From the NCBI GenBank assembly GCA_014376355.1, contig JACMRQ010000382.1, forward strand, positions 1-37,006: a stretch of 37,006 nt of DNA, in the 5' to 3' direction. The notes below the pieces were generated by a model, which worked only from the letters and a program-made list of their open reading frames with translations, searched no databases and was not told where the DNA came from. This stretch comes from Arcicella sp. (lineage in GTDB: Bacteria; Bacteroidota; Bacteroidia; Cytophagales; Spirosomataceae). Below, in pieces: positions 1 through 9,100 of this stretch; position 1 is the stretch's first letter, and each line of letters opens with the position of its first letter. A program made the position numbers and the translations under genes.

Positions 1-1437
1 CCGCCAACCTCCACCCAAAGATTTGTAAAGCCCAATAACAGAACTATACTGTCGTTTTTTCAAATTTATCAGTTCAATTTGTGATTGTAAAGCATTTTTT
101 TGGGCGGTTATTACTTCTAAATAAGTAGCTCGTCCAGAGGTAAATAATTCGGAAGAAATCGTAATGGATTCTCTTAAAACATCAACTTCTTGACTTTTTA
201 AGTCATACATTTCGTTGGTATTTTGAATCAAATTTAATTGATTATAGACTTCCGTAAAACTATTCACCACTACTTTTTGGTAATTGATATAAGCCATTTT
301 TTGCTCGGCTTTTGATGCCATCAAATCGGCAATAATTTGTCGGCGGTTTGCCAGAGGTGCTGTCAGTCCCCCAAAAGTATTGAAGGCTAATGAGGCAGGA
401 TTTAATAATAAGAGTGCTTTAAATGACTGAAAACCAAGTCCCCCCGTAAGGTTCAGTGAGGGATAAAAAGCAGCTTTTGCCGTAAAAAGATTCGCTTTCG
501 TTGCTAACAATTCAAATTCAGCTTGTTTAATATCGGGTCTATTTTCAAGTATATTCGAAGGAATTCCAGCGACTAATTTTGGTGGAATAACTTTCGCCCA
601 AGCAACTTTTGAACGAAGAATATTTTGAGGATAACGTCCAACTAAAAAATTGATAATACTTTCTACTTCAATAATTTGTTGTTTTACCTCAATTTTAAGG
701 GCTTTTGAACTCAGTAATTGGGCATTTAGGAGGTTTACCGCTAATTGATTTGCCTGGCCTGCTTGTTTCAAAACACTGGTAATTTCTACGGCTCTTTCCT
801 GCAAGATAATATTTTCATCTAAAATATTCGATTCATTATCCAGAATCAATAATTCATAATAACCAGACGCAATTTGAGCAACTAATTCACTGATTACCAA
901 ATTTTTACCCGCTTCACTTGACAATAATTTTGCTGTTGCCGAAGTTTTTTGACTCTTCAATTTTCCCCAAATATCAATTTCCCAAGATGATTGAACGCCT
1001 ACATAATAATCAGGAATAATTGCGTCAGGAATTTGTTGTTTCCCATCAATATTGGTGGAAAATCGGGTATCATAATTACCCACGCCATCAATGGTATAAT
1101 TACCAAATTTTCGTTGCCCCATGGCTACATTTCCCGTTAAATCAGGCTTACCAAGCCCTTGCGTAAATCGAACTCCAGCACGAGCCATTTCGATTTTTTG
1201 GAGGGTCATTTGCAGGTCAAAGTTATTATTGAAAGCCGTGTCTATTAGTGCAATCAACGTTAAATCCGAAAAAAATGCTTTAATCGTTGGCAATTCAAAG
1301 GTAATGGAATCAGTTTTTGCCCTAAAGTTTTGTGGCATCGTCAGCAATGGGCGATTTTGCGGTATTTCTTGTTTGATTTTACACGAACCTAATAAGACAA
1401 TAATGATGATGAAATGATATATTTTATACTTCGACAT
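1..1437 (-). CDS. Outer-membrane efflux lipoprotein (TolC/OprM/NodT type), 3' end cut by the window edge
   Basis: This is the outer-membrane exit duct of the RND pump encoded just upstream. Translation on the minus strand from ATG at 1437 gives a lipoprotein signal of about 18 residues with a hydrophobic run and LLGSC, so Cys19 would be lipidated. The body is helical and Gln/Asn/Leu-rich as in the OEP family, with typical stretches such as DIWGKLKSQ near the middle. The reading frame stays open for 479 codons to the window edge, where it reads SLGGGW, the usual extreme C-terminus of this family, so only a few residues should be missing. Its start overlaps the end of the pump gene by 14 nt in another frame, which suggests translational coupling. 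It is the third gene of the operon. Confidence 0.9.
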   Translation of the reverse strand, partial: MSKYKIYHFIIIIVLLGSCKIKQEIPQNRPLLTMPQNFRAKTDSITFELPTIKAFFSDLTLIALIDTAFNNNFDLQMTLQKIEMARAGVRFTQGLGKPDLTGNVAMGQRKFGNYTIDGVGNYDTRFSTNIDGKQQIPDAIIPDYYVGVQSSWEIDIWGKLKSQKTSATAKLLSSEAGKNLVISELVAQIASGYYELLILDNESNILDENIILQERAVEITSVLKQAGQANQLAVNLLNAQLLSSKALKIEVKQQIIEVESIINFLVGRYPQNILRSKVAWAKVIPPKLVAGIPSNILENRPDIKQAEFELLATKANLFTAKAAFYPSLNLTGGLGFQSFKALLLLNPASLAFNTFGGLTAPLANRRQIIADLMASKAEQKMAYINYQKVVVNSFTEVYNQLNLIQNTNEMYDLKSQEVDVLRESITISSELFTSGRATYLEVITAQKNALQSQIELINLKKRQYSSVIGLYKSLGGGWR

Positions 1438-4400
1438 ACGCTTTTTCAATATTTTTTATAGTTTTTTTCTTACGTTTTAACATGCCAATTCCTGCAAAAA
1501 TTACGTATAATCCTGGGATAATAATTACGCCAAACAGCGTTCCAAAAAGCATTCCTCCTGCGGCGGCTGTACCGATAGTTTTGTTCCCAATCGCACCCGC
1601 ACCCGCAGCAAACATTAAGGGAATTAGTCCCGCAATAAAAGCAAAAGAAGTCATTAAAATTGGTCTAAAACGTGCCACTGCTCCACCTACGGCAGCTTTT
1701 AACAGTGTTTTGCCTTGTTTTTGTTGTAGGACGGCAAACTCCACAATCAGAATAGCATTTTTCCCTAATAAACCAATCAGCATAACCATTGCCACCTGAG
1801 CATAAATATTGTTTTCCAAACCAAAAATGTACAGAAAAAACAGTGAGCCAAATATTCCAACGGGCAAAGATAAAATAACGGGCAGGGGCAAAAGGAAACT
1901 TTCGTATTGGGCTGAAAGCAATAAATAAACAAATAATAAACAGATCATAAATACCATAATTACTTGATTACCTGAAAGCACTTCCTCACGAGTCATACCC
2001 GACCATTCGTAGGCATATCCACGGGGCAATTCGGTTTTAGCAACTTCTTCAACGGCTTTTATAGCATCTCCAGAACTGTATCCGTCGGCAGCTTCTCCAT
2101 TGAGCATTGCTGAAATATACATATTATAACGAGTCAATTGTTCAGGCCCATAAACTCGTTCAATGCGGCTAAAAATGGAGTATGGCACCATTTCACCACT
2201 TTTATTTTTGATTCTGAGTTTCATAATGTCCTCGGGCAAAGCTCTGTATTTTGGATCCGCCTGAACCATTACTTTATACATTTGTCCGTATAAAATAAAA
2301 TTGGTGGCATAAAAACTACCAATTAACGACTGCAAATTACTCATGGCTGCATCAACCGAAATCCCTTTTTTTGCAGCCATATCTTGATCAACATGAATCA
2401 TATATTGCGGAAAATTTGGATTAAAACTGGTAAATGCCTCCTTGATTTCAGGTCGTTTTTTCAAAGCAGCAATAAATTTTGTCGCTATTTCGGCAGTTCG
2501 TTGAAGATTACCCGAACCCGTTTTATCTAATAATCTAACTTCAAAACCACTGGCATTCCCAAAACCTGGCACAGCAGGTGGTGGGAAAAACTGAATTTCA
2601 GCATCTTTAATATGCTTTGTTTTTTCAATTAATTGAGCAATTATATCATCAGCCGTAGCCTTTCGTTTATCCCAAGCTTTTAAATTAATAGTACTCATCC
2701 CAAAGGAAGCTCCCACACCATCAGTCATCATACTAAAACCAGAAAGGCTTGAAATAGACTCTACTTCCGTAATTTTCTGAGCAATTTTATCAATCTCATT
2801 CATTACTTCCTCGGTTCTTTCAAGCGTTGCACCTACGGGGGTGGTAACATTGGCATAAATTGTTCCTTGGTCTTCGGTTGGAATAAAACTGGTTGGCAAA
2901 ACGCTCCCCACGCTCCATGCTCCTACGCAAAAAACTACTAAAATTCCAAAAGTTATTACTCTCCGATTGGCAATTATTCTTAGCAAGTTTCCGTAACGAA
3001 AAGACAAACGATTATAAGCATTATTAAATCTACCGAAAAAACGAGTGAGAATGTTTTCTTTCTTAGTTTCTAAATGGGGATTTGTGAGCATTATCGCACA
3101 CAAAGCTGGCGTTAAAGTCAGGGCATTTATACCCGATATAACAATAGATATAGCCATTGTTACAGCAAATTGACGATAGAAAACTCCAACAGGTCCTGAC
3201 AAAAATGCCACTGGAATAAATACTGCCGACATCACCAACGTAATGGCAATGATTGCTCCGCTGATTTCACTCATTGCTTCAATAGTAGCTTCTCTGGCTT
3301 CCAAGTGCTTTTCTTGCATTTTTGCGTGGACAGCTTCTACCACAACAATGGCATTATCAACTACAATTCCGATGGCTAAAACCAAAGCAAAAAGGGTAAG
3401 TAAGTTAATGGAAAAGCCAAATAATTGCATAAAAGCAAACGTACCAATCAACGAAACGGGAACGGCTAAAATAGGAATTAACGTTGAACGAAAATCTTGC
3501 AGAAACAAAAATACAACCAGAGCTACCAAAATAAAAGCCTCGATGAGCGTCTTAATAACTTCATGAATGGAAGCATCCAAAAATCTTGATACATCGTAGC
3601 TAACCGTATAAGTCATTCCTGGCGGAAAGGTAGTAGATTTTAAAAACTTTAAACGGTCTTTAATCGTTTGAATTACCTCACTAGCATTTGAACCTGGGCG
3701 TTGTTTCAAAACAATTGCCGCTGATGGTTTACCATTCTCTTTTGAAAGTACATCATAATCAAGCGAACCAAATTCCAATTCTGCTACGTCTCTCAATCGC
3801 AACATTTCTCCGCTTTTAGTAACTTTGATTACCAGATTTTCATACTGTTCTTTACGAGTCATTTTTCCCGTATATCGCAAAACATACTGTAAAGACTGAG
3901 GTTGACCATGACCACCCGAACTTTCACCCACTTTTCCAGGGGCAGCTTCCACATTTTGTTCTTTCAGTGCTTTAATAATATCATCGGCAGAAATCTCATA
4001 GGCATCCATCCGACCAGGTTTCAGCCAAATACGCATGGCATACTCACGTGAACCCATAATATCCACGAATCCAACGCCATCAATCCGTTTTAGTTCGGCT
4101 AATACATTGATATCAGCGAAGTTATAAATAAATTTTTCATCTAAAGAAGTATCCTCACTTATTAAGTTAATGTACATCAGCATACTATTAACCTCTTTTT
4201 CCGTAGAAACTCCCGCCTTAATTACCTCTTCTGGCAATTCATCTAAAACGGTAGTTACTCTATTCTGAACATTAACGGCTGCTACATCTGGGTCAGTACC
4301 AACTTGAAAATAAACTTGAATAATACTGGTGCCATCATTCCCCGAAACCGAAGTCATATAGGTCATCCCAGGAACACCGTTAATAGCCCTTTCGAGTGGC

Positions 4401-4588
4401 GTTACCACAGCTTTGGCACAAACTTCAGCGTTTGCTCCTGTGTATTTTGTGGTAACAGAAACCGCAGGCGGAGCAATATCAGGATATTGTGTTATGGGCA
4501 AAACTAACATTGCAAACACGCCTAACAGTACAAAAAATAATGATATAACTAATGATAAAACTGGTCTATCGATGAAGTTCTTGAACAT
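1424..4588 (-). CDS. RND multidrug efflux pump, inner-membrane subunit (HAE1/AcrB family)
   Basis: Proton-driven exporter of hydrophobic compounds in the inner membrane. It has 1054 residues, the normal family length. It shows the duplicated RND plan: a first transmembrane helix at about 10-28, a large periplasmic loop, a helix bundle at about 340-540, a second loop, and a C-terminal bundle at about 870-1040. The N-terminal FIDRPVLSLVIS and the later FRPILMTSFAF and GKNAILIVEFA motifs are family hallmarks; the latter two carry the conserved Thr and Lys of the proton relay. In TM4 the usual Asp-Asp pair reads Asp411-Asn412. The gene starts 11 nt after the adaptor gene and overlaps the outer-membrane factor by 14 nt. 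Substrate range cannot be read from the sequence. CzcA/CusA metal pumps are unlikely because the overall motif set is HAE1-like. Confidence 0.95.
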   Translation of the reverse strand: MFKNFIDRPVLSLVISLFFVLLGVFAMLVLPITQYPDIAPPAVSVTTKYTGANAEVCAKAVVTPLERAINGVPGMTYMTSVSGNDGTSIIQVYFQVGTDPDVAAVNVQNRVTTVLDELPEEVIKAGVSTEKEVNSMLMYINLISEDTSLDEKFIYNFADINVLAELKRIDGVGFVDIMGSREYAMRIWLKPGRMDAYEISADDIIKALKEQNVEAAPGKVGESSGGHGQPQSLQYVLRYTGKMTRKEQYENLVIKVTKSGEMLRLRDVAELEFGSLDYDVLSKENGKPSAAIVLKQRPGSNASEVIQTIKDRLKFLKSTTFPPGMTYTVSYDVSRFLDASIHEVIKTLIEAFILVALVVFLFLQDFRSTLIPILAVPVSLIGTFAFMQLFGFSINLLTLFALVLAIGIVVDNAIVVVEAVHAKMQEKHLEAREATIEAMSEISGAIIAITLVMSAVFIPVAFLSGPVGVFYRQFAVTMAISIVISGINALTLTPALCAIMLTNPHLETKKENILTRFFGRFNNAYNRLSFRYGNLLRIIANRRVITFGILVVFCVGAWSVGSVLPTSFIPTEDQGTIYANVTTPVGATLERTEEVMNEIDKIAQKITEVESISSLSGFSMMTDGVGASFGMSTINLKAWDKRKATADDIIAQLIEKTKHIKDAEIQFFPPPAVPGFGNASGFEVRLLDKTGSGNLQRTAEIATKFIAALKKRPEIKEAFTSFNPNFPQYMIHVDQDMAAKKGISVDAAMSNLQSLIGSFYATNFILYGQMYKVMVQADPKYRALPEDIMKLRIKNKSGEMVPYSIFSRIERVYGPEQLTRYNMYISAMLNGEAADGYSSGDAIKAVEEVAKTELPRGYAYEWSGMTREEVLSGNQVIMVFMICLLFVYLLLSAQYESFLLPLPVILSLPVGIFGSLFFLYIFGLENNIYAQVAMVMLIGLLGKNAILIVEFAVLQQKQGKTLLKAAVGGAVARFRPILMTSFAFIAGLIPLMFAAGAGAIGNKTIGTAAAGGMLFGTLFGVIIIPGLYVIFAGIGMLKRKKKTIKNIEKAYVEV

Positions 4589-4599
4589 ATTGAAAATGG

Positions 4600-5733
4600 T
4601 TATTTTAGTGTATTGACATGACCTAAATCAGCTTTAATCTCATTCATTTCCACAAACTGAGGTTTTATTGTCATGCCGTCTTTAACGTTTTGAATTCCTT
4701 CGTAAATAATTCTATCCTCTTTCGTAAGTCCCGAATCAATTATATAAAAATGTGGCATTCTGGTTTTAGAAGTAATTGGTCGTGATTTAACCTTATTATT
4801 ATTGTCAATCACAAAAACATACATTTTATCTTGAATTTCAAAGGTAGATTTTTGCGGAACAATAAGCACATTTTGGTATTTTTTCAATAACCTAACTTTA
4901 CCACTTGCCCCATGTTTAAGAATTTTATCTGGATTATTAAATCTTGCTCTGAAAGCTATGTTTCCCGTATTTGGGTCAATTTCACCATCACTGGTTTCAA
5001 TTTTACCTCTAAAAGCGTGTTCTTTCCCATTCGCCAAAATCAATATTACATTATTTGATTGCTCTGTATTTGCCTTAAAATTAGTGGAATAATTAAGATA
5101 TTCTTTTTCAGAAACATCAAAATAAGCGAATACTTGATCGTTTTTAGAGAGAGTCGTCAGGAGTGTTCCGTCTTCGGTTAAGCTCCCGATTTTATTAGGA
5201 ATTCGGTTTACTATTCCGCTAAAAGGTGCTTTAATTTTGGTATAACTGAGCTGAATTTTGGAGAAAGCTTCATTCGCTTTCGACTCTTCCACTTTGGCTT
5301 TCATTATTTCTACTTTACTTTTGGCAACCTCCAATTCTGTGTTTGAAACAACATTCTTTTCAACGAGTCTTTTCACATTATTCAAATCAATTTCAGTTGC
5401 TCTCAATTCTGCAATGGAACTTTTCAGCATGGCAGACGCTTTCATTACTTGCTCGTTCAACTCCAAATTATTGATGCTGAAAAGTAATTGTCCTTCTTTG
5501 ACAAATTTGCCTTCATCTACATACACTTTGTCCAAATAACCTTTAACTCTTGATCTAATTTCTACGTTTTGAATAGCATTTATTTCTGCCACATAATCAG
5601 TTTGGAGCGTAGTATCCATGAGTATTGGAGAGGTTACTGGGAACACCTCGACAACTTGCTTTTCCTCTTTTTTTTGATTTGTACATGATAGAGATATAAA
5701 CCCAATCACCATACTTAAAAAAACACATTTCAT
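4600..5733 (-). CDS. RND efflux periplasmic adaptor (membrane fusion protein), lipoprotein
   Basis: Periplasmic adaptor (AcrA/MexA type) joining the pump to the outer-membrane factor; 377 residues. A longer reading from a TTG at 5766 exists, but the ATG at 5733 is preferred because it opens directly with a lipoprotein signal (MKCVF..., Cys17 after ISLS). Order of parts: beta-barrel and lipoyl half around residues 40-85 (EIRSRVKGYLDKVYVDEG), alpha-helical hairpin at about 90-150 (EQVMKASAMLKS, ELEVAKSKVE), second lipoyl half at about 155-185 (KAPFSGIVNR), beta-barrel (RGKIETSDGEIDPNTGNIAFRA), and a membrane-proximal C-terminal part (VPQKSTFEIQDKMYVFVID). It is the first gene of the three-gene operon. 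A 20-bp inverted repeat lies 55-98 nt upstream and may be its operator. Confidence 0.93.
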   Translation of the reverse strand: MKCVFLSMVIGFISLSCTNQKKEEKQVVEVFPVTSPILMDTTLQTDYVAEINAIQNVEIRSRVKGYLDKVYVDEGKFVKEGQLLFSINNLELNEQVMKASAMLKSSIAELRATEIDLNNVKRLVEKNVVSNTELEVAKSKVEIMKAKVEESKANEAFSKIQLSYTKIKAPFSGIVNRIPNKIGSLTEDGTLLTTLSKNDQVFAYFDVSEKEYLNYSTNFKANTEQSNNVILILANGKEHAFRGKIETSDGEIDPNTGNIAFRARFNNPDKILKHGASGKVRLLKKYQNVLIVPQKSTFEIQDKMYVFVIDNNNKVKSRPITSKTRMPHFYIIDSGLTKEDRIIYEGIQNVKDGMTIKPQFVEMNEIKADLGHVNTLK

Positions 5734-5787
5734 AAATTTATTTGTTTGTAAACACCATAAAATCAATACTTTAACTTATTGTATATA

Positions 5788-5831
5788 ATTAATATTTAAA
5801 CTCAAATGAAAATTTGAATTTAAATATTAAT
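5788..5831. repeat. 20-bp inverted repeat upstream of the RND operon, candidate operator
   Basis: Arms at 5788-5807 and 5812-5831 are reverse complements with one mismatch, separated by 4 nt (GAAA). The element is AT-rich and lies 55-98 nt upstream of the adaptor start codon. It is also downstream of the small gene ending at 5937, so it could end that transcript, but its stem has almost no G-C pairs, which makes a protein-binding site more plausible. No regulator gene is adjacent. Confidence 0.55.
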
Positions 5832-5936
5832 CCTACATACAGTTAAATAGAGACTTGACTTACCGCATTTTGCGAGCAAATTTGCAGGCAAAATGAGTAA
5901 ATTAAAGAATAATTTTAGAAGATAGAATGAGAGATT

Positions 5937-6257
5937 CTAACAAAAGAAGTACTTTGGAGGAGGTATGGTTAGCCCTAAAAAAATTTCTTGAACATTGTAT
6001 AAAAAACAACCTAATGGCAAACTATTACTTAAAAAAATACAATTAAACCCTGTTTGATGATAGATTAAATCACCAATAGATTCACTAAAACTTACTTCAT
6101 TTGAATCACTACCGTCATCGTAATCCATTATTTCAGTATCATCTATTTGTGAATACAAATCTTTTGAATCTGTATTACACAGTACGACATCCATACTAAT
6201 AAAGGGAGAGATTAGTAATAATAATAACAATATTTTTTGAATGATTTTCTTTTTCAC
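5937..6257 (-). CDS. Small exported protein of unknown function
   Basis: I do not recognise a family. A longer frame opens at a TTG at 6326, but that TTG forms the upstream element of a good promoter, so I place the start at the GTG at 6257. This gives 106 residues beginning with a clear signal peptide: KKK, then a Leu/Ile-rich core (IIQKILLLLLLISPF). The mature part is acidic (DDTEIMDYDDGSDSNE), followed by a neutral segment with two Cys and the ending IPPPKYFFC. Small exported proteins with a Pro-Pro-Lys-aromatic tail are, as I recall, seen near efflux genes in Bacteroidota, and this one sits just upstream of the RND operon on the same strand, about 200 nt away. Function is unknown, and a link to the pump is only suggested by position. 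Confidence 0.55.
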   Translation of the reverse strand: MKKKIIQKILLLLLLISPFISMDVVLCNTDSKDLYSQIDDTEIMDYDDGSDSNEVSFSESIGDLIYHQTGFNCIFLSNSLPLGCFLYNVQEIFLGLTIPPPKYFFC

Positions 6258-6294
6258 AACGCTAACAAATATTGACAGGTATAGCTGTTTTATA

Positions 6295-6326
6295 CAAATA
6301 TACACTTCGGTTCCTTTTATAAACAA
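6295..6326 (-). promoter_or_regulatory. Bacteroidota-type promoter of the small exported protein gene
   Basis: On the minus strand TTG (6326-6324) is followed after 21 nt by TATATTTG (6302-6295), a perfect match to the TAnnTTTG -7 box. The spacing is at the long end of the usual range. Transcription would start about 35 nt before the GTG at 6257, which is why the start at 6326 is rejected. Confidence 0.55.
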
Positions 6327-6394
6327 TGTTACCTTGAAAATGCTACCAACTTAGAGATTGTATAGACGAAATTTCAAAAATTTTAAATAAATTT

Positions 6395-6464
6395 TTGATG
6401 TAGGGACGAAAAGCATTCGTCCACGATGTCACAATAGACGAATGCCATTCGTCCCTACATCAAC
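6395..6464. repeat. Nested palindromic repeat (two hairpins inside one large inverted repeat)
   Basis: Outer arms of 29 nt (6395-6423 and 6436-6464) are reverse complements except at three positions. Each arm is itself a hairpin: GGACGAA/TTCGTCC with a 5-nt loop at 6404-6422, and GACGAAT/ATTCGTC with a 3-nt loop at 6437-6453. The TAGGGACGAAT-type core resembles intergenic palindromes that recur in many Bacteroidota and cyanobacterial genomes (from memory). It lies downstream of clpB and upstream of the small exported protein gene, so it may also act as a 3' end for clpB mRNA. Confidence 0.75.
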
Positions 6465-6496
6465 ATTCCACAAAAACTGTTAGACAATCAAAATAT

Positions 6497-9097
6497 TTAA
6501 TTTACTTCTGACATAATATTCTCAAACTTTAAGTTTCCATCATTTCCCAATTCCATCATTACAACTGAATCTTTGGTGATATAATTTCCTAAAATTTGTT
6601 TCGATAATTCATTCAAAATTCGTTTTTGCATTACTCTTTTCAAAGGTCTTGCTCCCATCGTTGGTTCGTAACCTTCCTCCGCAATGTGCATGAGGGCTTC
6701 CTCGGAAGATTCTAATAAAATGCCTTGTTCTTTCAAACGGTCTTTGATTTGACGGAATTGAATTTGAACAATTTGTCGTAAATTTTCTTTCGATAAAGGT
6801 TCAAACATCACAATTTCATCCACACGATTCAAAAATTCTGGTCGGACTACTTGTTTCAACAAAGTCATAACTTCTTTTTTTGCTTCTTCCATTACAATAT
6901 GATTGTTCCAACCTTCCATCTCACCCATTTTTTCTTGAATAATATGACTACCAATATTAGAAGTCATGATGATAATCGTATTCTTAAAATTAGCAATCCG
7001 ACCTTTATTATCCGTTAAACGACCATCATCCAAAACCTGTAAAAGTATATTCCACACATCTGGATGAGCTTTTTCAATTTCATCCAAAAGAATTACTGAA
7101 TAAGGTTTTCTACGGACCGCTTCGGTCAATTGTCCTCCTTCGTCATAACCCACATAGCCAGGAGGCGACCCAATCATACGGCTCACCGCATGGCGTTCTT
7201 GATATTCCGACATATCAATTCTAATCATCGCATTTTCATCATTGAATAAATAATCTGCCAGAGCTTTTGCCAATTCCGTTTTACCAACCCCCGTTGTTCC
7301 CAAGAAAATAAAAGAGCCAATTGGTCGCCTTGGATCTTGCATTCCCGCCCTTGAACGCCGAACAGCATCCGAAATTGCTTCAATTGCTTCACTTTGTCCA
7401 GCCACTCGTAAGCCCAGTTCGTACTCCATGTGTAAAAGTTTTTCCTGTTCGGCTCGCATCATTTTAGACACAGGAACACCTGTCCATTTTGCGACAATTT
7501 CCGCAATATTTTCAGCCGTAACTTCCTCCTGCAACATCGTAGATTCGTGTTCAACACTCGAAGTTTGAGCTTTAGAAAGTCGAGCTTCAGCTTCAACTAA
7601 TTTACCGTAACGAATTTCCGCTACTTTTCCATAATCTCCCGCACGTTCTGCTTGTTCAGCTTCTAATTTTAGTTTATCAATATTTTCTTTTTCAATTCTC
7701 ACACCGTTCAAAACGTCTTTTTCTCCCTGCCACTTCGCCATTAAGTCCGTTTTTTTATCAGTCAATTCCGCCAAATCACGAGTAATAATAGTTTCTCTTT
7801 CAACGTTATTTTCCCGTCTGATTGCCTCTCGTTCAATCTCCAATTGCATAATTTTTCTTTGTAAATCATCAATTTCTTCAGGAACGGAATCAATTTCCAT
7901 TCTCATTTTTGCTGCTGCTTCGTCCATTAAATCAATTGCCTTATCGGGCAAATAACGGTCTGAAATATACCGATTTGATAATTGAACCGCTGCAATTACG
8001 GCATCATCTTGAATACGAACACCATGATGTAATTCATATTTTTCTTTAATTCCTCGCAAAATTGAAATAGCATCAGTTTCATCAGGTTCGTCCACAATTA
8101 CCGTCTGGAAACGTCTTTCTAAAGCCTTATCTTTTTCAATATATTTTTGGTATTCCTTCAAAGTGGTTGCCCCGATGGCGTGCAATTCTCCACGAGCCAA
8201 AGCAGGTTTTAACAAATTGGCGGCATCCATCGCAGATTCTCCTCCGCCACCTGCCCCAATAAGTGTATGAATCTCGTCGATAAATAAAACAATGTCACCT
8301 TCCGAATCCGTAACTTCCTTAATAATAGCCTTTAAACGTTCCTCAAATTCACCTTTATATTTGGCTCCCGCAATTAAAAGTCCTAAATCCAAAGTATAAA
8401 TGGTTTTAGATTTTAGGTTTTCAGGAACGTCCCCCATCACAATTCTTTGGGCAAGTCCTTCCACAATGGCAGTTTTTCCAACGCCAGGTTCACCCACTAA
8501 CATTGGATTATTTTTGGTTCTACGAGATAAAATCTGTAAAACCCTTCTAATTTCCTCATCACGCCCAATCACAGGATCGATTTTTCCAGTTTTGGCGAGT
8601 TCATTCAAATTGATGGCGTAGCGTTCCAAAGAACGATAAGTCGCCTCTGCGTTTTGGTCTTTCACTGTTGTATTTCCTCTTAATTCTTTTATCGTTTCTT
8701 TAACTAATTTCTCTTTAAATCCATTATCTTTCAACAAGTTAGCGACTGAATCTTTCCCTAAAGACAACGCTAAAACCAATAATTCAACAGAAATATATTC
8801 ATCCGAAAACTCCTTCATCAGGCTTTCGGCTTTGGTCATCGCAGTGTGTGCATCATTAGCAAGAAAAGGTTGTCCACTTCCCGAAACTTTGGGATAAGTA
8901 TTCACCAAATCTTCTAATTTAGGCAAAAAAATCGTTTGATTTACTCCCAACTTTTTCATTAAAAATTGGGAAGTATTAGGTTCTTCTTCGATAATTGCCT
9001 TCAATAAGTGTCCCGTTTCAATAGCTTGCTGGCCATTGGCAGAGGCAATTGAAGCCGCATGCTGGATTACCTCCTGAGTTTTTGTTGTGTATTTCAT
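6497..9097 (-). CDS. clpB: ATP-dependent chaperone ClpB (protein disaggregase)
   Basis: Hexameric AAA+ disaggregase that works with DnaK to rescue aggregated proteins after heat stress, in the cytosol. It has 866 residues, the full family length. The N-terminal double Clp-N domain spans about 1-145. The first AAA+ module has Walker A GEPGVGKT at 202-209 and Walker B VLFIDEIH. The coiled-coil middle domain lies at about 400-530 and is rich in Glu/Lys/Arg (QLEIEREAIRRENN...). The second module has GTTGVGKT at 600-607, VILLDEIEKAH and the sensor stretch PEFLNRVDEIV. The middle domain separates it from ClpA and ClpC. No CIRCE-like operator is visible upstream; instead a repeat element occupies the leader right up to the start codon. 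Confidence 0.97.
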   Translation of the reverse strand: MKYTTKTQEVIQHAASIASANGQQAIETGHLLKAIIEEEPNTSQFLMKKLGVNQTIFLPKLEDLVNTYPKVSGSGQPFLANDAHTAMTKAESLMKEFSDEYISVELLVLALSLGKDSVANLLKDNGFKEKLVKETIKELRGNTTVKDQNAEATYRSLERYAINLNELAKTGKIDPVIGRDEEIRRVLQILSRRTKNNPMLVGEPGVGKTAIVEGLAQRIVMGDVPENLKSKTIYTLDLGLLIAGAKYKGEFEERLKAIIKEVTDSEGDIVLFIDEIHTLIGAGGGGESAMDAANLLKPALARGELHAIGATTLKEYQKYIEKDKALERRFQTVIVDEPDETDAISILRGIKEKYELHHGVRIQDDAVIAAVQLSNRYISDRYLPDKAIDLMDEAAAKMRMEIDSVPEEIDDLQRKIMQLEIEREAIRRENNVERETIITRDLAELTDKKTDLMAKWQGEKDVLNGVRIEKENIDKLKLEAEQAERAGDYGKVAEIRYGKLVEAEARLSKAQTSSVEHESTMLQEEVTAENIAEIVAKWTGVPVSKMMRAEQEKLLHMEYELGLRVAGQSEAIEAISDAVRRSRAGMQDPRRPIGSFIFLGTTGVGKTELAKALADYLFNDENAMIRIDMSEYQERHAVSRMIGSPPGYVGYDEGGQLTEAVRRKPYSVILLDEIEKAHPDVWNILLQVLDDGRLTDNKGRIANFKNTIIIMTSNIGSHIIQEKMGEMEGWNNHIVMEEAKKEVMTLLKQVVRPEFLNRVDEIVMFEPLSKENLRQIVQIQFRQIKDRLKEQGILLESSEEALMHIAEEGYEPTMGARPLKRVMQKRILNELSKQILGNYITKDSVVMMELGNDGNLKFENIMSEVN

Positions 9098-9100
9098 AAG

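Noticed and set aside
1121-1417. Plus-strand frames of 60-107 codons opposite the RND, ClpB and ATPase genes
   Set aside because: They are antisense shadows of well-supported genes, with no family motifs and no start signals.
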